Shown: piece by piece, positions 15,282-23,928 of the stretch | Layout: each line of letters begins with the position of its first letter | Position numbering within the stretch: position 1 is the stretch's first letter | Origin: a virus | Strand: one strand, 5' to 3' | Length of the DNA: 44,562 bases | Virus record (IMG/VR): IMGVR_UViG_3300048589_000384 | Span: 1-44,562 of that record | Notes under the pieces: generated by a model | The model's input: only the letters and a program-made list of their open reading frames with translations | Told to the model about the DNA's origin: nothing | Database searches by the model: none | Translations under genes and position numbers: made by a program

Positions 15282-15920
15282 CTAATCCTCTTCTACACTG
15301 GCGACGCAACCCCATTTTGAGGTAACGGTGTCATAAATAAAACCTACAATTAGTCTTTTGTTTGCTGTTGTAGTAGTCGGTAATGCTACCCCCACCGCTT
15401 CAAAACTGTCACCCCACGTAATTGCTCGCCCTGTTCCATCGTCTTTTATTCTAAATAATAATTTTTGAAAATTAGTTGGTGTACCACTCAAATTAGTGGT
15501 CATTGAGGTAATCGCCTCCTCTTGTGCGGTAATAGTCACTGCATCACAATTATCTGTGTTGATAGTGGGAGTTGCGTGTGAGGTTATGGTGGTTATACGA
15601 GGTGTTATGCGTTTATTGGTGAATGTGGTTGTTTCATTATTGGTAATCTTGGTATTAAGTTGTGTCTGTATAGCACTCGTCACCCCACTCAAATATCCTA
15701 TCTCGGCAGTAGTTGCTCCGGCGGTTTTTGTTTCAAGTTGTGTGATTTTGTAGTCGTGTGAGCTTGTTACCGCTGAACTATTTACACCGACTTTAGCCTC
15801 AAGTGCTTCGATAGCGTCATTTTGGTCAGATTGTTGCCCAGCCAAAGAAGGTTCAGACCTACTATCTGTTGGTTGCGGATTCTCAAAGTCATCCAATTGT
15901 GAGGGGTAGCTAATAGACAT
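15282..15920 (-). CDS. Fibre-like trimeric protein
   Basis: 212 aa from ATG 15920 (leader AAAATAAT), one base after the stop of the holin-like gene. Acidic N-terminus, a short coiled coil (DQNDAIEALEAKVG to DYKITQLETK), the phrase TTAEIGYLSGVTSAIQTQLN seen in many phage tail fibres, and a C-terminal beta domain ending SKWGCVASVEED. Probably trimeric; role as fibre or fibre-associated protein is inferred from these repeats. Confidence 0.6.
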   Translation of the reverse strand: MSISYPSQLDDFENPQPTDSRSEPSLAGQQSDQNDAIEALEAKVGVNSSAVTSSHDYKITQLETKTAGATTAEIGYLSGVTSAIQTQLNTKITNNETTTFTNKRITPRITTITSHATPTINTDNCDAVTITAQEEAITSMTTNLSGTPTNFQKLLFRIKDDGTGRAITWGDSFEAVGVALPTTTTANKRLIVGFIYDTVTSKWGCVASVEED

Positions 15921-15921
15921 A

Positions 15922-16122
15922 TTATTTTCTGGTTGTTCCAAGTTTTACACCGGTTGCATAATCTGCTCCACCAGCAAGAAGCGTAAGTACCCCTGCGATA
16001 TATGTCGCAATGTCTGTGTCATACACACCTTTTAGAGATAATAGTGCATTGGTAAGGTGTGCAAGACCAAACAATATTGCTTTTTTCCCGTGTAAAAATT
16101 CGAGTGCGTTATACATATTCAT
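15922..16122 (-). CDS. Small two-helix membrane protein, holin candidate
   Basis: 66 aa from ATG 16122, which overlaps the end of the upstream cysteine peptidase gene by 14 nt. Two hydrophobic stretches (AILFGLAHLTNALLSL and TYIAGVLTLLAGGADYA) flank a short polar turn, with a basic end (GTTRK), the size and layout of many small phage holins. Neighbouring peptidase genes make a lysis role plausible. An upstream in-frame ATG at 16179 is less likely. Confidence 0.55.
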   Translation of the reverse strand: MNMYNALEFLHGKKAILFGLAHLTNALLSLKGVYDTDIATYIAGVLTLLAGGADYATGVKLGTTRK

Positions 16123-17110
16123 AATGATTACCCTCTGGAATAGCATCCAGAAGTTCTTTTTGGACATAGGATAGTCCAATTTCTGATTTAAGTTTAAAAA
16201 AAGTTTTCATTCCGTCGTCTCCCCTGACGTGGTGTTTCACGCCGTCTTGAATTACATAGCACTTCGGGTCATCAAAATGGTCTGCAACTTTGACCATCTT
16301 CCCTTCGTATTGTTTTTTCCACGCCTCAAGTCGAGACTCAAGGGGCAACATATCTTCAATATATATCCCATAATGTGAAAAATCTCTGGTGTAGACCATT
16401 CCATTTTTTCCATACTGCTTACCAAATGTCTGTGGATTTTCTTTGAGATTCATTTTGTAGCCACTGAGTTCGCAGGCGTGTCCACCTTGTAAAGAACCTG
16501 TAAAAGGGAGCACATAGTTAAATCGTGCAGGATAGTTATTGTTTGAATACCATTTGTACCCAACAAATAGTGTGTGTCCATTATCAAGTGCTTCGTATGC
16601 GGTGCTGTCTGTATGGATTTTTCGGTATTCAGATGTTCTAAACTTTTCAGCTATCTTGGATAAACGTATAAACTCTGCGTTTTCCATACTGACAAAATGT
16701 TTAAACGAGCTAAACCTACTTCTATCACTTGGGCATTCATATTCAGGTACATATCCGATGTTGTAAGGGATTTTATTTCCCACTTCTAAGGTACTAAATC
16801 CGTCTTTAGAGAGCCACCCATTACGATAGGCAACCACTACAAGCCAACGTGCGGAGAGATGTATACCTTGTTGGTGCGAGGCTCCTTGCGCACGAGAGAA
16901 AAAGACACAAGTATTATCCGGCTGTTGGTTAAGTATAAGCCCATCAAAAATACTCCATTCATCACGTTTGCGTTCTTTCATAAACACACCCAGTTCTTCG
17001 GCATTGTGGTCTCGTGCATCTTCCGGGTGTGCCAAAAGTCCTGTTGGCTGACTTTGTACCAAGCTAATTACTTGTGCTTTGACTGCATTTTTAAGTGTTT
17101 GGTATTTCAT
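16109..17110 (-). CDS. Papain-like (C1-type) cysteine peptidase, second copy
   Basis: 333 aa. The catalytic pattern of papain-like peptidases is visible: Gln in LNQQPDNTC with the Cys of TCVFFSRAQG (about 66-70), His in GGHACELSGY (about 223), and a polar residue in RDFSHYGIY (about 256). The C-terminal about 60 residues (GKMVKVADHFDDPKCYVIQD, then a GDDGMKTFF segment ending DAIPEG) resemble a short repeat common on secreted bacterial proteins. Start is 1 nt after the related upstream gene. Function could be lysis, entry, or cleavage of host surface proteins. Confidence 0.65.
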   Translation of the reverse strand: MKYQTLKNAVKAQVISLVQSQPTGLLAHPEDARDHNAEELGVFMKERKRDEWSIFDGLILNQQPDNTCVFFSRAQGASHQQGIHLSARWLVVVAYRNGWLSKDGFSTLEVGNKIPYNIGYVPEYECPSDRSRFSSFKHFVSMENAEFIRLSKIAEKFRTSEYRKIHTDSTAYEALDNGHTLFVGYKWYSNNNYPARFNYVLPFTGSLQGGHACELSGYKMNLKENPQTFGKQYGKNGMVYTRDFSHYGIYIEDMLPLESRLEAWKKQYEGKMVKVADHFDDPKCYVIQDGVKHHVRGDDGMKTFFKLKSEIGLSYVQKELLDAIPEGNHYEYV

Positions 17111-17111
17111 A

Positions 17112-18074
17112 TTAAAAAGTTATATATTCTTCAATGGGCTCAGAAACATCAATAATCTCATTCCACCCACCCCAGATTTTTTCGTCTCGCCCAAACTCGA
17201 ATTTAGCAGGGTTTTCAATCCAAATAAGTTTTCCAGTCACTGTTCCTACCCAAAATACCTTTGGACTGGTGGTGTTTTTAATAAGTTTCCCCCTGTACTG
17301 TTCAAAAGGGTTTTTTAATTCAAGGGTCATAATTGACGAAAAACTAAGTGGAAAGTCTGCGGACAGTGTTCGCACTTGCATATAATGGTCTAAAATATCC
17401 ACTTTACCATCTGGATGTACATAGAGCGCTACTACTCGATGACCAAACACTGTTTTATCAGTATGATATACCCCATCAGCGTCTCGTACACTTGCTGAGG
17501 GGATAGAAACACCCACAGGTGAATAGGTAAGTGCTTCTCGTAATGCCTTTTTGTGTACATAGGGCGTTGCCTCGTGCCAGCCCCAGCTTGCCTCCCACAT
17601 ATCAAACCATTTAAGCGCTTCATCCTTTATATTTTGAGGGATTTCACTATAGTATTGTTCGGGAGTCATTATTTTTTTATCCCACGCCCACTGGTCTTCT
17701 GTAACAATACCGTGTTTTTGAGTTAAAGAACTGAGTGCTCCTGAGGCATAGTTACCCACTTTATAGGTAGTTCCACTCATTTTTGAGTTAAATCTGTCCG
17801 AATAATTGTACTCTTTACCATATTTATAAATTCCAAGTATCTCAGCTTGATTTGTTGCAGCGAAATTGGTACACGCATAGGTATCAAATATATCGCTATA
17901 TTGTTGTTCGTGTACAGGTAAAAATGGTCGCCAGTCTGCAATATTGTTAATCGCTTTCAATTCTCCACCAAGTAACGATTCACCCTCTATTTCTTCAATC
18001 GGACGCAAAGACTCGTCCAAGAGACCTGAATTAGGCAGAAATAAGTAATTGTCTTTGGTGAGTAGTGGTTCCAT
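17112..18074 (-). CDS. Papain-like (C1-type) cysteine peptidase, first copy
   Basis: 320 aa from ATG 18074 (leader TGTGTAAT); an upstream GTG at 18143 is less likely. Gln-rich HEQQYSDIFDTYACTNFA carries the presumed nucleophile Cys, FGHRVVALYVHPDG the His, and ILDHYMQ the third residue. The C-terminal segment SPKVFWVGTVTGKLIWIEN parallels the end of the downstream gene. Sequence divergence within the pair suggests different targets. No signal peptide is seen, so release would need a holin-like pore or packaging in the virion. Confidence 0.65.
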   Translation of the reverse strand: MEPLLTKDNYLFLPNSGLLDESLRPIEEIEGESLLGGELKAINNIADWRPFLPVHEQQYSDIFDTYACTNFAATNQAEILGIYKYGKEYNYSDRFNSKMSGTTYKVGNYASGALSSLTQKHGIVTEDQWAWDKKIMTPEQYYSEIPQNIKDEALKWFDMWEASWGWHEATPYVHKKALREALTYSPVGVSIPSASVRDADGVYHTDKTVFGHRVVALYVHPDGKVDILDHYMQVRTLSADFPLSFSSIMTLELKNPFEQYRGKLIKNTTSPKVFWVGTVTGKLIWIENPAKFEFGRDEKIWGGWNEIIDVSEPIEEYITF

Positions 18075-18124
18075 ATTACACAGTCTTATAGTATTTAGGT
18101 AAATATTTTTTCGGCTTACTTTTC

Positions 18125-18313
18125 TTAACAGTTGCCTTGACACGATGGGGAGTATTCGATTTCGGTTTCAATTTCAATTTGACTTTGGGCATATATCGCA
18201 GTGATGATACGTTGATTTAAAATTTCATTTTGTAAAAGTAGTGCAATAAAACCAAGTAAGACTCCCAAAATAAACAAAAATAATATAATTTTTTCAGGTA
18301 AGCCAATTTTCAT
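18125..18313 (-). CDS. Single-span membrane protein, possible lysis factor
   Basis: 62 aa from ATG 18313 (ATGA overlap with the upstream stop). Short basic N-terminus, one strong transmembrane segment (KIILFLFILGVLLGFIALLL), then a periplasm- or cytosol-exposed acidic tail ending in SPSCQGNC with two cysteines. The layout resembles holin or spanin-like phage lysis proteins; the cysteines could pair or anchor. Not assignable to a named family. Confidence 0.55.
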   Translation of the reverse strand: MKIGLPEKIILFLFILGVLLGFIALLLQNEILNQRIITAIYAQSQIEIETEIEYSPSCQGNC

Positions 18314-18648
18314 AGAATTAGAGATATTACTTGTTCTGCATTTATCCCAAATAGCGTAACTACGGATGCAACAGCAACAATTTTCCAAATTAAGTTTTTG
18401 ATACGTTGTCGTTCTTGCTTATTTGTTTCGTAAGTCTCTTTAATGGAGTCCCCGTATTTATTGATAAAATCATCGTGTCTATTAACTCTACCATTGGTTA
18501 ATCTAGTTTGTTCGTGGATGTTCTCAGTCGTCGTTTTAATTTGTATGACAAGCTCTTTGACTTCTGAAATAGACTCGCCGAGTTCTTTGTTGATTGTGAG
18601 TTGACGTTCCATAAAACGTAAGGTTTCAGGGCTAGGTGAGTCTGCCAT
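18310..18648 (-). CDS. Coiled-coil protein with C-terminal membrane span
   Basis: 112 aa. Helical, coiled-coil body (LTINKELGESISEVKELVIQ, TNGRVNRHDDFIN) and one C-terminal hydrophobic segment (LIWKIVAVASVVTLFGI). This is the layout of XhlA-like and other phage lysis-accessory proteins. Overlaps the next membrane gene by ATGA. Lysis role is inferred from context. Confidence 0.6.
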   Translation of the reverse strand: MADSPSPETLRFMERQLTINKELGESISEVKELVIQIKTTTENIHEQTRLTNGRVNRHDDFINKYGDSIKETYETNKQERQRIKNLIWKIVAVASVVTLFGINAEQVISLIL

Positions 18649-18649
18649 A

Positions 18650-18973
18650 TTACTTCTTCTTTAGAGATTGTCTTACTCCCTCAAGTAACTCAAGCACCTG
18701 CCCGACTACAACAGATGAGCGAGTTGTATTCTTTTCAAGCATTTCTTCAATAACTTTCAAATCAGCGTTATCAATATCAATCTCTTTTTCATTAAAAAAT
18801 TTATTCATCATGGTATATCTCTTTACATGACCAAAACTGCACTTATCTTCAGGGCTTGCAAGCATGTCTGCAATTAGTCTACCAATAGAAAATGGCTTCA
18901 CTTCTCCTCCTTCTGTAATAGTAATTTGCTCTCCGTTAAGAGCTTTGAGACCTATGGTTGTATCTATCTTCAT
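18650..18973 (-). CDS. Hypothetical protein, 107 aa
   Basis: No family is recognised. It begins with a short beta part (TIGLKALNGEQITITEGGEV) and ends helical (DLKVIEEMLEKNTTRSSVVV, then VRQSLKKK). It starts 3 nt after the preceding stop, within the fibre/lysis run. Possibly a tail assembly or chaperone protein, but nothing here proves it. Confidence 0.65.
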   Translation of the reverse strand: MKIDTTIGLKALNGEQITITEGGEVKPFSIGRLIADMLASPEDKCSFGHVKRYTMMNKFFNEKEIDIDNADLKVIEEMLEKNTTRSSVVVGQVLELLEGVRQSLKKK

Positions 18974-18975
18974 AC

Positions 18976-19197
18976 TTATGGATTAGGTGTCGGGACAGGG
19001 GAAATGTCCGACAGGTTTTTAAGTTTAGTTAATTTAGATTTTTTTATCTTGAGTCCTTCTGGCTTGAGTGCTTCAAGGTCTTTAGCCTGCACTCGTTTTT
19101 GGGCTAAGTTTCTTCCAGTAATTTCGTCCACAATAAACGTCGTTCCTACTAATTGATTCTTATCCCACGTAAATTCCACGGTTCGTAGTTTATTCAT
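18976..19197 (-). CDS. Hypothetical protein, 73 aa
   Basis: Unrecognised small protein with a beta first half (LRTVEFTWDKNQLVGTTFIV) and a basic, lysine-rich second half ending SPVPTPNP. Tight spacing to neighbours supports translation. No function can be given. Confidence 0.6.
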   Translation of the reverse strand: MNKLRTVEFTWDKNQLVGTTFIVDEITGRNLAQKRVQAKDLEALKPEGLKIKKSKLTKLKNLSDISPVPTPNP

Positions 19198-19208
19198 AGT
19201 ATAGCATT

Positions 19209-19571
19209 TTACGGTAAAATAGTCGCCCCATAATCCAGAACGATAGCGTCACCAAATTCGTCCAAGGTATCAATACCAAAGAAATGGTCGTCAAAATCAG
19301 TTTTCAAGGTAGCTACTGGCTCACTGATTTCATTACCGTCAGCGTCTCTCGTGGTGACAATCTTTGAGTACCAATAATTTTTATAGACAAACGGAACAGG
19401 AGCACGCCAGAGTTTTGTTAAATCGGCTTGAGATTCATACGCAAAGGCATAGAAGGTGTAGCCATTAGGTTCCGCTGAAAAATCTTCTTCAACATTGTAG
19501 TATGAGAGCTGATAATAGGCTTCAATCGTTTCGCCAGTGTCAGGGTGAATTGTCGGTTGTGTCCAGTGCAT
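19209..19571 (-). CDS. Hypothetical tail-region protein, 120 aa
   Basis: Acidic and aromatic-rich (HWTQPTIHPDTGETIEAYYQ, PFVYKNYWYSKIVTT). ATG behind TTAATTAAAAAAAT. Its place between fibre genes suggests a small virion or fibre-assembly protein; not assigned to any family. Confidence 0.65.
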   Translation of the reverse strand: MHWTQPTIHPDTGETIEAYYQLSYYNVEEDFSAEPNGYTFYAFAYESQADLTKLWRAPVPFVYKNYWYSKIVTTRDADGNEISEPVATLKTDFDDHFFGIDTLDEFGDAIVLDYGATILP

Positions 19572-19581
19572 ATTTTTTTAA

Positions 19582-20520
19582 TTAAAAAGCGGTTACTCCG
19601 TCCCATTCCCATGCTACCGGCAAATATGAAGCATTATTGGAAGCCCATACATAGGTTAAGTCGGCAAAGCTTCCCTTTCCTGTTGATTGCTTATTTAGAG
19701 TATAAACCCCATCTAATCGCCCGGGAGTCGTTACATGACTTGCTGTAGAACAGGTTAAATAAACAGGAAAAAGCCTATACTCTCCACTTGCCGTGTCTTG
19801 TCCGTACTGTCCGGTGGTAAGAATATGTGTATTAACACCAAAAGGTTCTGTCGGATGTAGTGCAATAGACGTTAAATCATCAACCGCCGAAAGCTTGAGT
19901 AATGAGTGCGTAAGAGAAGCTGTTGCGTTCCCAGTTCGTATGTGAACGTTTCCTGTATAGGCTGAAATTGAGGCATTGGTAGTGTCCCCTGTATGTACAT
20001 CTAATAAATCCCCACAATACATAAAATCCATCGTCGGGCTGTTGTCTGCAAAAAGAATAAATCGTGAAGTGTTAGCCACAACAGACCAAGTAATTGTTGA
20101 GTCAACAATCGTCATATCTACCGTGGTGACAACCGCACTTCCCCAGTTTCCTGCTGTAGTCATGTCTGCATTGTCCGCTCCTGTTGACCACCCTCCCAGT
20201 GGAGCAAGAATAAACCGAATAATAGTAGCCGACTGAAACTCAATCCCCAGTTGAAAAGTTGATCCGCCGTTAGCCTGCAAAACAATATAATCATTTACTG
20301 CTGGTAGATTTGTGCGCCATTTGTTGTCAGCCGCCAGAGAATCCATGTCCGTGGCCGTACCAGGCACTTCATGTGGTGAAGCTGATCCGGCTGAATAGGT
20401 ATCTATTATTGTCCAACCAGGACCAGTAAACCCGCTTAAGTCATTGACTAAAAAACGAGCGAAATCTCCTAGAAATTCTTGTGTCCCCCCCTTTGCTGCT
20501 TTGTAAAATGTATTAGCCAT
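19582..20520 (-). CDS. Tail fibre-associated beta protein
   Basis: 312 aa. N-terminal phrase YKAAKGGTQEFLGDFARFLV, then beta-sandwich sequence with many T, S, G and W (IIRFILAPLGGWSTG, DFMYCGDLLDVHTGD). The composition fits phage receptor-binding or fibre proteins. ATG behind AATAAAAAATT. No catalytic residues identified. Confidence 0.6.
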   Translation of the reverse strand: MANTFYKAAKGGTQEFLGDFARFLVNDLSGFTGPGWTIIDTYSAGSASPHEVPGTATDMDSLAADNKWRTNLPAVNDYIVLQANGGSTFQLGIEFQSATIIRFILAPLGGWSTGADNADMTTAGNWGSAVVTTVDMTIVDSTITWSVVANTSRFILFADNSPTMDFMYCGDLLDVHTGDTTNASISAYTGNVHIRTGNATASLTHSLLKLSAVDDLTSIALHPTEPFGVNTHILTTGQYGQDTASGEYRLFPVYLTCSTASHVTTPGRLDGVYTLNKQSTGKGSFADLTYVWASNNASYLPVAWEWDGVTAF

Positions 20521-20529
20521 AATTTTTTA

Positions 20530-20652
20530 TTAAATAGTTCCTTTAGGATCAGTTGTTTGTTCGGAGATTTTGCTTACTCCGATTTGTGAATCTTTTGGAT
20601 CTGCCGTTACTGGGCATATCGTTGGTGTCGGTATGTTAAATATTGCTGGCAT
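20530..20652 (-). CDS. Small hypothetical protein, 40 aa
   Basis: Frame from ATG 20652 (leader ATAATTAT) to TAA 20530-20532, filling the gap between two fibre genes. Proline/threonine-rich start (PAIFNIPTPTICPVTADPKD). Probably a small linker or fibre accessory; support is the start context and exact fit. Confidence 0.45.
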   Translation of the reverse strand: MPAIFNIPTPTICPVTADPKDSQIGVSKISEQTTDPKGTI

Positions 20653-20656
20653 ATAA

Positions 20657-23092
20657 TTATGAATCAATTAACCAAGGATTGGCCTCCTTAGCTTCCAAGG
20701 AATGAATAAACCACGTCCCATTGGCAAACATCATTTCTAGGGTATTCCCTACCGTATCAGACCTAACATACCCTCCTCCCGCTGATACCGTGTCTACATA
20801 TCTAATCACATCCGAACCACTCGCAATCACTTTAAGATAAGAATTGTGTTGAACTATAAATCTAAAATTTAATCCGTCAGACCCAGTCGGTAAAGTCAAA
20901 TCAACCGCTGCGGTATTATAAAATGTTTTACCTGTTTCAGCGGTGGTTATGGTGTCATTACTTCCCATTGCTTCAATAATAACACCTGCGGTAATAGTAG
21001 TGATTATTCCGCCCGTAACCGTAGCGGAATCATTTTTACTAATAGTTCCTGAAACACCGTCCGTACCATTTGCATTAAAATTAGTGTTCGCTTGTACTTT
21101 ACCAGTCGAAATAAAATGGGCGGCGCTGCTGGACGAATCAAGCGTCAAAGCGTTGTTGGCGCTGCGATACAGCCACGGGGCATTTGTGGTTCCCCAGCGT
21201 ATCATATTATTAACTTCGTTCGTGCCGTCGAGTTGAATCGCTCCGTTGAATGTTGAAGAACTACTTACGCGTCCAATTTCAAAACCATAAACATTGCCGG
21301 CGGTAGTTCCAGTTCCAGCTAACGCCCAAAAGTATCGCCACGCATTACTGACGGTTAAGTTCCCAAAAGTAATAGTTGCCACCGCAGCGGCAGCACTTGG
21401 TGAGGTTGGGACCGCTCCGCCAGTGGAAAAATCGGACAGAGCATAGACACCCCCGTATACAGCATTGGAATAAACCGTGTCACAAGTTGAGTTGATTTGT
21501 CCAGTTGCACTAATACCAGCAATTGTCGTACCTGTATAACCTACTCGCGAATCACGTGCCCCATAGAAAAGACCGTACGCCGTTCCAGTCATGTTACCTG
21601 TTGAAAGATTGGCAAACCCAAATACTCCACCCAGCCCGGAACTATTGTTTGCCCCGCCGTTCAGGGTGATGTTGACAGTTTGAGTTGAAGCAAAACCAGT
21701 ATTTCCCCAAACAGTAAAGTTATTTAAAAATAAGTTGGGTGAAGAGGTGACGGTGAAAACTGTTTTAGTAAAATTATTAAATACGGTAGACGTAGGTGTC
21801 GCTCCGTAGCCAATTCCCCCATCCGCTCGTATTATATCGGGAGTTGTCCAAACATTAGCGGCACTGCGGTAAAATTGACAATCGCCACCAACAAGAAGAC
21901 CACCTGTTGAGCCTTGAGTTGACAGTGCTAATTGCCCATTATCATCCACTGTTGCATTTGCTCCGTCTTGAATGATTTTTCCTGTCGTTCCATCAAACCT
22001 TGCTATAGAATTGTCTGTTGCTGATGATGGCCCCAATACATCCCCACCAGCAGCACTACCAGTTGCCGCCTCTCCGAACTTCCCCGCAGGGATAAACACC
22101 GCTTTAGTCGTATCATTGAGGTCGGTACATCCTTGTCTAATAATAAGCCATCCTCTCAGTGAAGTTTCGGCTAAAGCAGGTGAAACTGATGGAGAATAAT
22201 TAGCCAGAGCACTTTGAGCGTTAGACAACGAAGTATATATTTCTTGACCATAAATCAAAAACACGTCGTTAATTGCCGCACTGTAATAGATAAGTTTAAT
22301 TTGCCACTTGTTGGAAGTAACAGAAGCCAGTGTTCCCGAACCGTCATCATAATTATTAGGGTCAATATCTTCAGTTGCGGATGTAGTCGTAAATCCTCCC
22401 GCCCCATTTCGATATTGATATTGGAAAGAGACAGGGTCTTGTAGAGCGTCTGTGGTTAGACTACTTACCTTTGCTCCATTGTTGTAATTCGTACCAATTC
22501 TGAATGTTTCTCCTGCTGATTTTATCATTTTCAGATTTGCACCATCAGGCTGAAACACGTTCCCTGATTTGTTAATAGTACCAATAGCATGAAAAGCGTC
22601 AAAAATGAGTCCTGTCATATCTCCCACAATGTGAGCGAGAGGTAACACGTCGCTAATACTTGTTAGATTTGTATGGATAAGCCGACCCAGAAGTATGTAG
22701 TCTCTGTAATCATCATGAGTAGTTATCCCCGCACCCTGAATAATAGCTCCGTTTGAATCTATAAAAATGTTTGTAGTTCTCTGAGTAGCGATGTTCGTGA
22801 CCGTTTGGGCGGTAAACTCATTCCATGTTACAGTAATGATTGTTGGATTATTGGGATCTGTCCAGGTGTCTACTATCTGCCCTGAACCTGGGGAGACTTC
22901 AAACTTAGTAGTGTCGGCGTTGATAGATAACACACCACCATTGATAAGTCCGGTAGCGGTGTTACGAACAGAGCGAATGCCAGCCTCTTGTAAAGCTGTT
23001 TCGACATTATTACCAATATAATAAGAGCCTGCGTCGGTAACAGAAATATATTTAGCCTCGCTGAGAAGAAATTGTGGTAGGAGGCTATCCAT
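20657..23092 (-). CDS. Large tail fibre / receptor-binding protein
   Basis: 811 aa. N-terminal part contains AKYISVTDAGSYYIGNNVET, and the middle has the fibre phrase DNSIARFDGTTGKIIQDGA (about 365-385), common in phage fibres. Long T/S/G/N-rich beta region follows (about 400-700). The C-terminal about 95 residues (GKTFYNTAAVDLTLPTGSDG ... NGTWFIHSL) share a pattern with the C-terminal part of the protein at 25294-25986. Probably a trimeric host-recognition fibre. Confidence 0.75.
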   Translation of the reverse strand: MDSLLPQFLLSEAKYISVTDAGSYYIGNNVETALQEAGIRSVRNTATGLINGGVLSINADTTKFEVSPGSGQIVDTWTDPNNPTIITVTWNEFTAQTVTNIATQRTTNIFIDSNGAIIQGAGITTHDDYRDYILLGRLIHTNLTSISDVLPLAHIVGDMTGLIFDAFHAIGTINKSGNVFQPDGANLKMIKSAGETFRIGTNYNNGAKVSSLTTDALQDPVSFQYQYRNGAGGFTTTSATEDIDPNNYDDGSGTLASVTSNKWQIKLIYYSAAINDVFLIYGQEIYTSLSNAQSALANYSPSVSPALAETSLRGWLIIRQGCTDLNDTTKAVFIPAGKFGEAATGSAAGGDVLGPSSATDNSIARFDGTTGKIIQDGANATVDDNGQLALSTQGSTGGLLVGGDCQFYRSAANVWTTPDIIRADGGIGYGATPTSTVFNNFTKTVFTVTSSPNLFLNNFTVWGNTGFASTQTVNITLNGGANNSSGLGGVFGFANLSTGNMTGTAYGLFYGARDSRVGYTGTTIAGISATGQINSTCDTVYSNAVYGGVYALSDFSTGGAVPTSPSAAAAVATITFGNLTVSNAWRYFWALAGTGTTAGNVYGFEIGRVSSSSTFNGAIQLDGTNEVNNMIRWGTTNAPWLYRSANNALTLDSSSSAAHFISTGKVQANTNFNANGTDGVSGTISKNDSATVTGGIITTITAGVIIEAMGSNDTITTAETGKTFYNTAAVDLTLPTGSDGLNFRFIVQHNSYLKVIASGSDVIRYVDTVSAGGGYVRSDTVGNTLEMMFANGTWFIHSLEAKEANPWLIDS

Positions 23093-23093
23093 A

Positions 23094-23480
23094 TTAAATC
23101 ACTTTATAAGTGTAATTTATTAAATCAGTTGCGTCACTTGACGATATATAAATACTTGTCCCACCTTCTACTTGGAAACTTGCAGGATTTCCTCTCAACT
23201 GTAATCCTACAGCTGTTCCGGGCGTGCCTGTATTGTCATATGACCATCGTACCGTTCCCTCAACATCTTCTTTATCAAATGTTATGACATAATCGTCAGC
23301 GGGAGGTGAAGATGGTACGGCTTGCCAAGCGGTTGAAAGGGTAATTTGTCCGTGAGAAGTTGCGCCAGTCGGTACTTGACGTAAAGAAACCAGAATATCA
23401 TCTTGCTTTTCCTCTGTGGCAGGATTTATAACAGCTTCAGCGTCATTTAATAATCCAACTTTTGAAAATTCGCTATCCAT
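23094..23480 (-). CDS. Hypothetical fibre-region protein, 128 aa
   Basis: Beta-rich C-terminal half (GQITLSTAWQAVPSSPPADD, VEGGTSIYISSSDATD) following a helical start; one base before the large fibre gene. Looks like the small head-fibre or fibre-base proteins found next to such fibres. Not assigned. Confidence 0.6.
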   Translation of the reverse strand: MDSEFSKVGLLNDAEAVINPATEEKQDDILVSLRQVPTGATSHGQITLSTAWQAVPSSPPADDYVITFDKEDVEGTVRWSYDNTGTPGTAVGLQLRGNPASFQVEGGTSIYISSSDATDLINYTYKVI

Positions 23481-23481
23481 A

Positions 23482-23928
23482 TTATAAGACTGAGTACACT
23501 TCGGTGAATGCTTCCCAATGAAATGTTGAGGAAGTTAATCCGTTTACTTTTAGCAATACAGAACCTGTTGATGTTACCATTTCAAAACCTAGACCAGATG
23601 ATGCATTACTATCACAAGTAGTCGTTCCAATCTGTGTTACAGTTGAGCTCACATTCTTATATACTGCGTTACAGTGCCAACCACCACCGTATGTTGAAGT
23701 GGTTGCGTCCCCCACTCCGTTAGCGACCACATTCACTACTATTTGTGTGGTTGAAGTCGGATTTGAGAGAGCTATGGTTTTAATGGTTGTAGTAGTCACC
23801 TCTGTTGTGGTAAGAGTTGAGGTTGTTTCTCGATTGAGAAAACCACGATTAGACGAAAATCCGTAGCCGAGCATTGAGGTTGTACCAATACCAAGTATGG
23901 CTAAGATTGCAAGTATTCTTTGTTTCAT
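23482..23928 (-). CDS. Secreted-type beta protein with signal peptide
   Basis: 148 aa. N-terminus MKQRILAILAILGIGTTSM is a typical signal/anchor sequence; the remainder is threonine/serine-rich beta sequence (TTTEVTTTTIKTIALSNPTS) with a pair of cysteines. Overlaps the stop of the upstream coiled-coil gene by 4 nt. A Sec signal on a gene lying among structural genes is unusual; it could be an exported fibre or superinfection factor. Confidence 0.55.
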   Translation of the reverse strand: MKQRILAILAILGIGTTSMLGYGFSSNRGFLNRETTSTLTTTEVTTTTIKTIALSNPTSTTQIVVNVVANGVGDATTSTYGGGWHCNAVYKNVSSTVTQIGTTTCDSNASSGLGFEMVTSTGSVLLKVNGLTSSTFHWEAFTEVYSVL

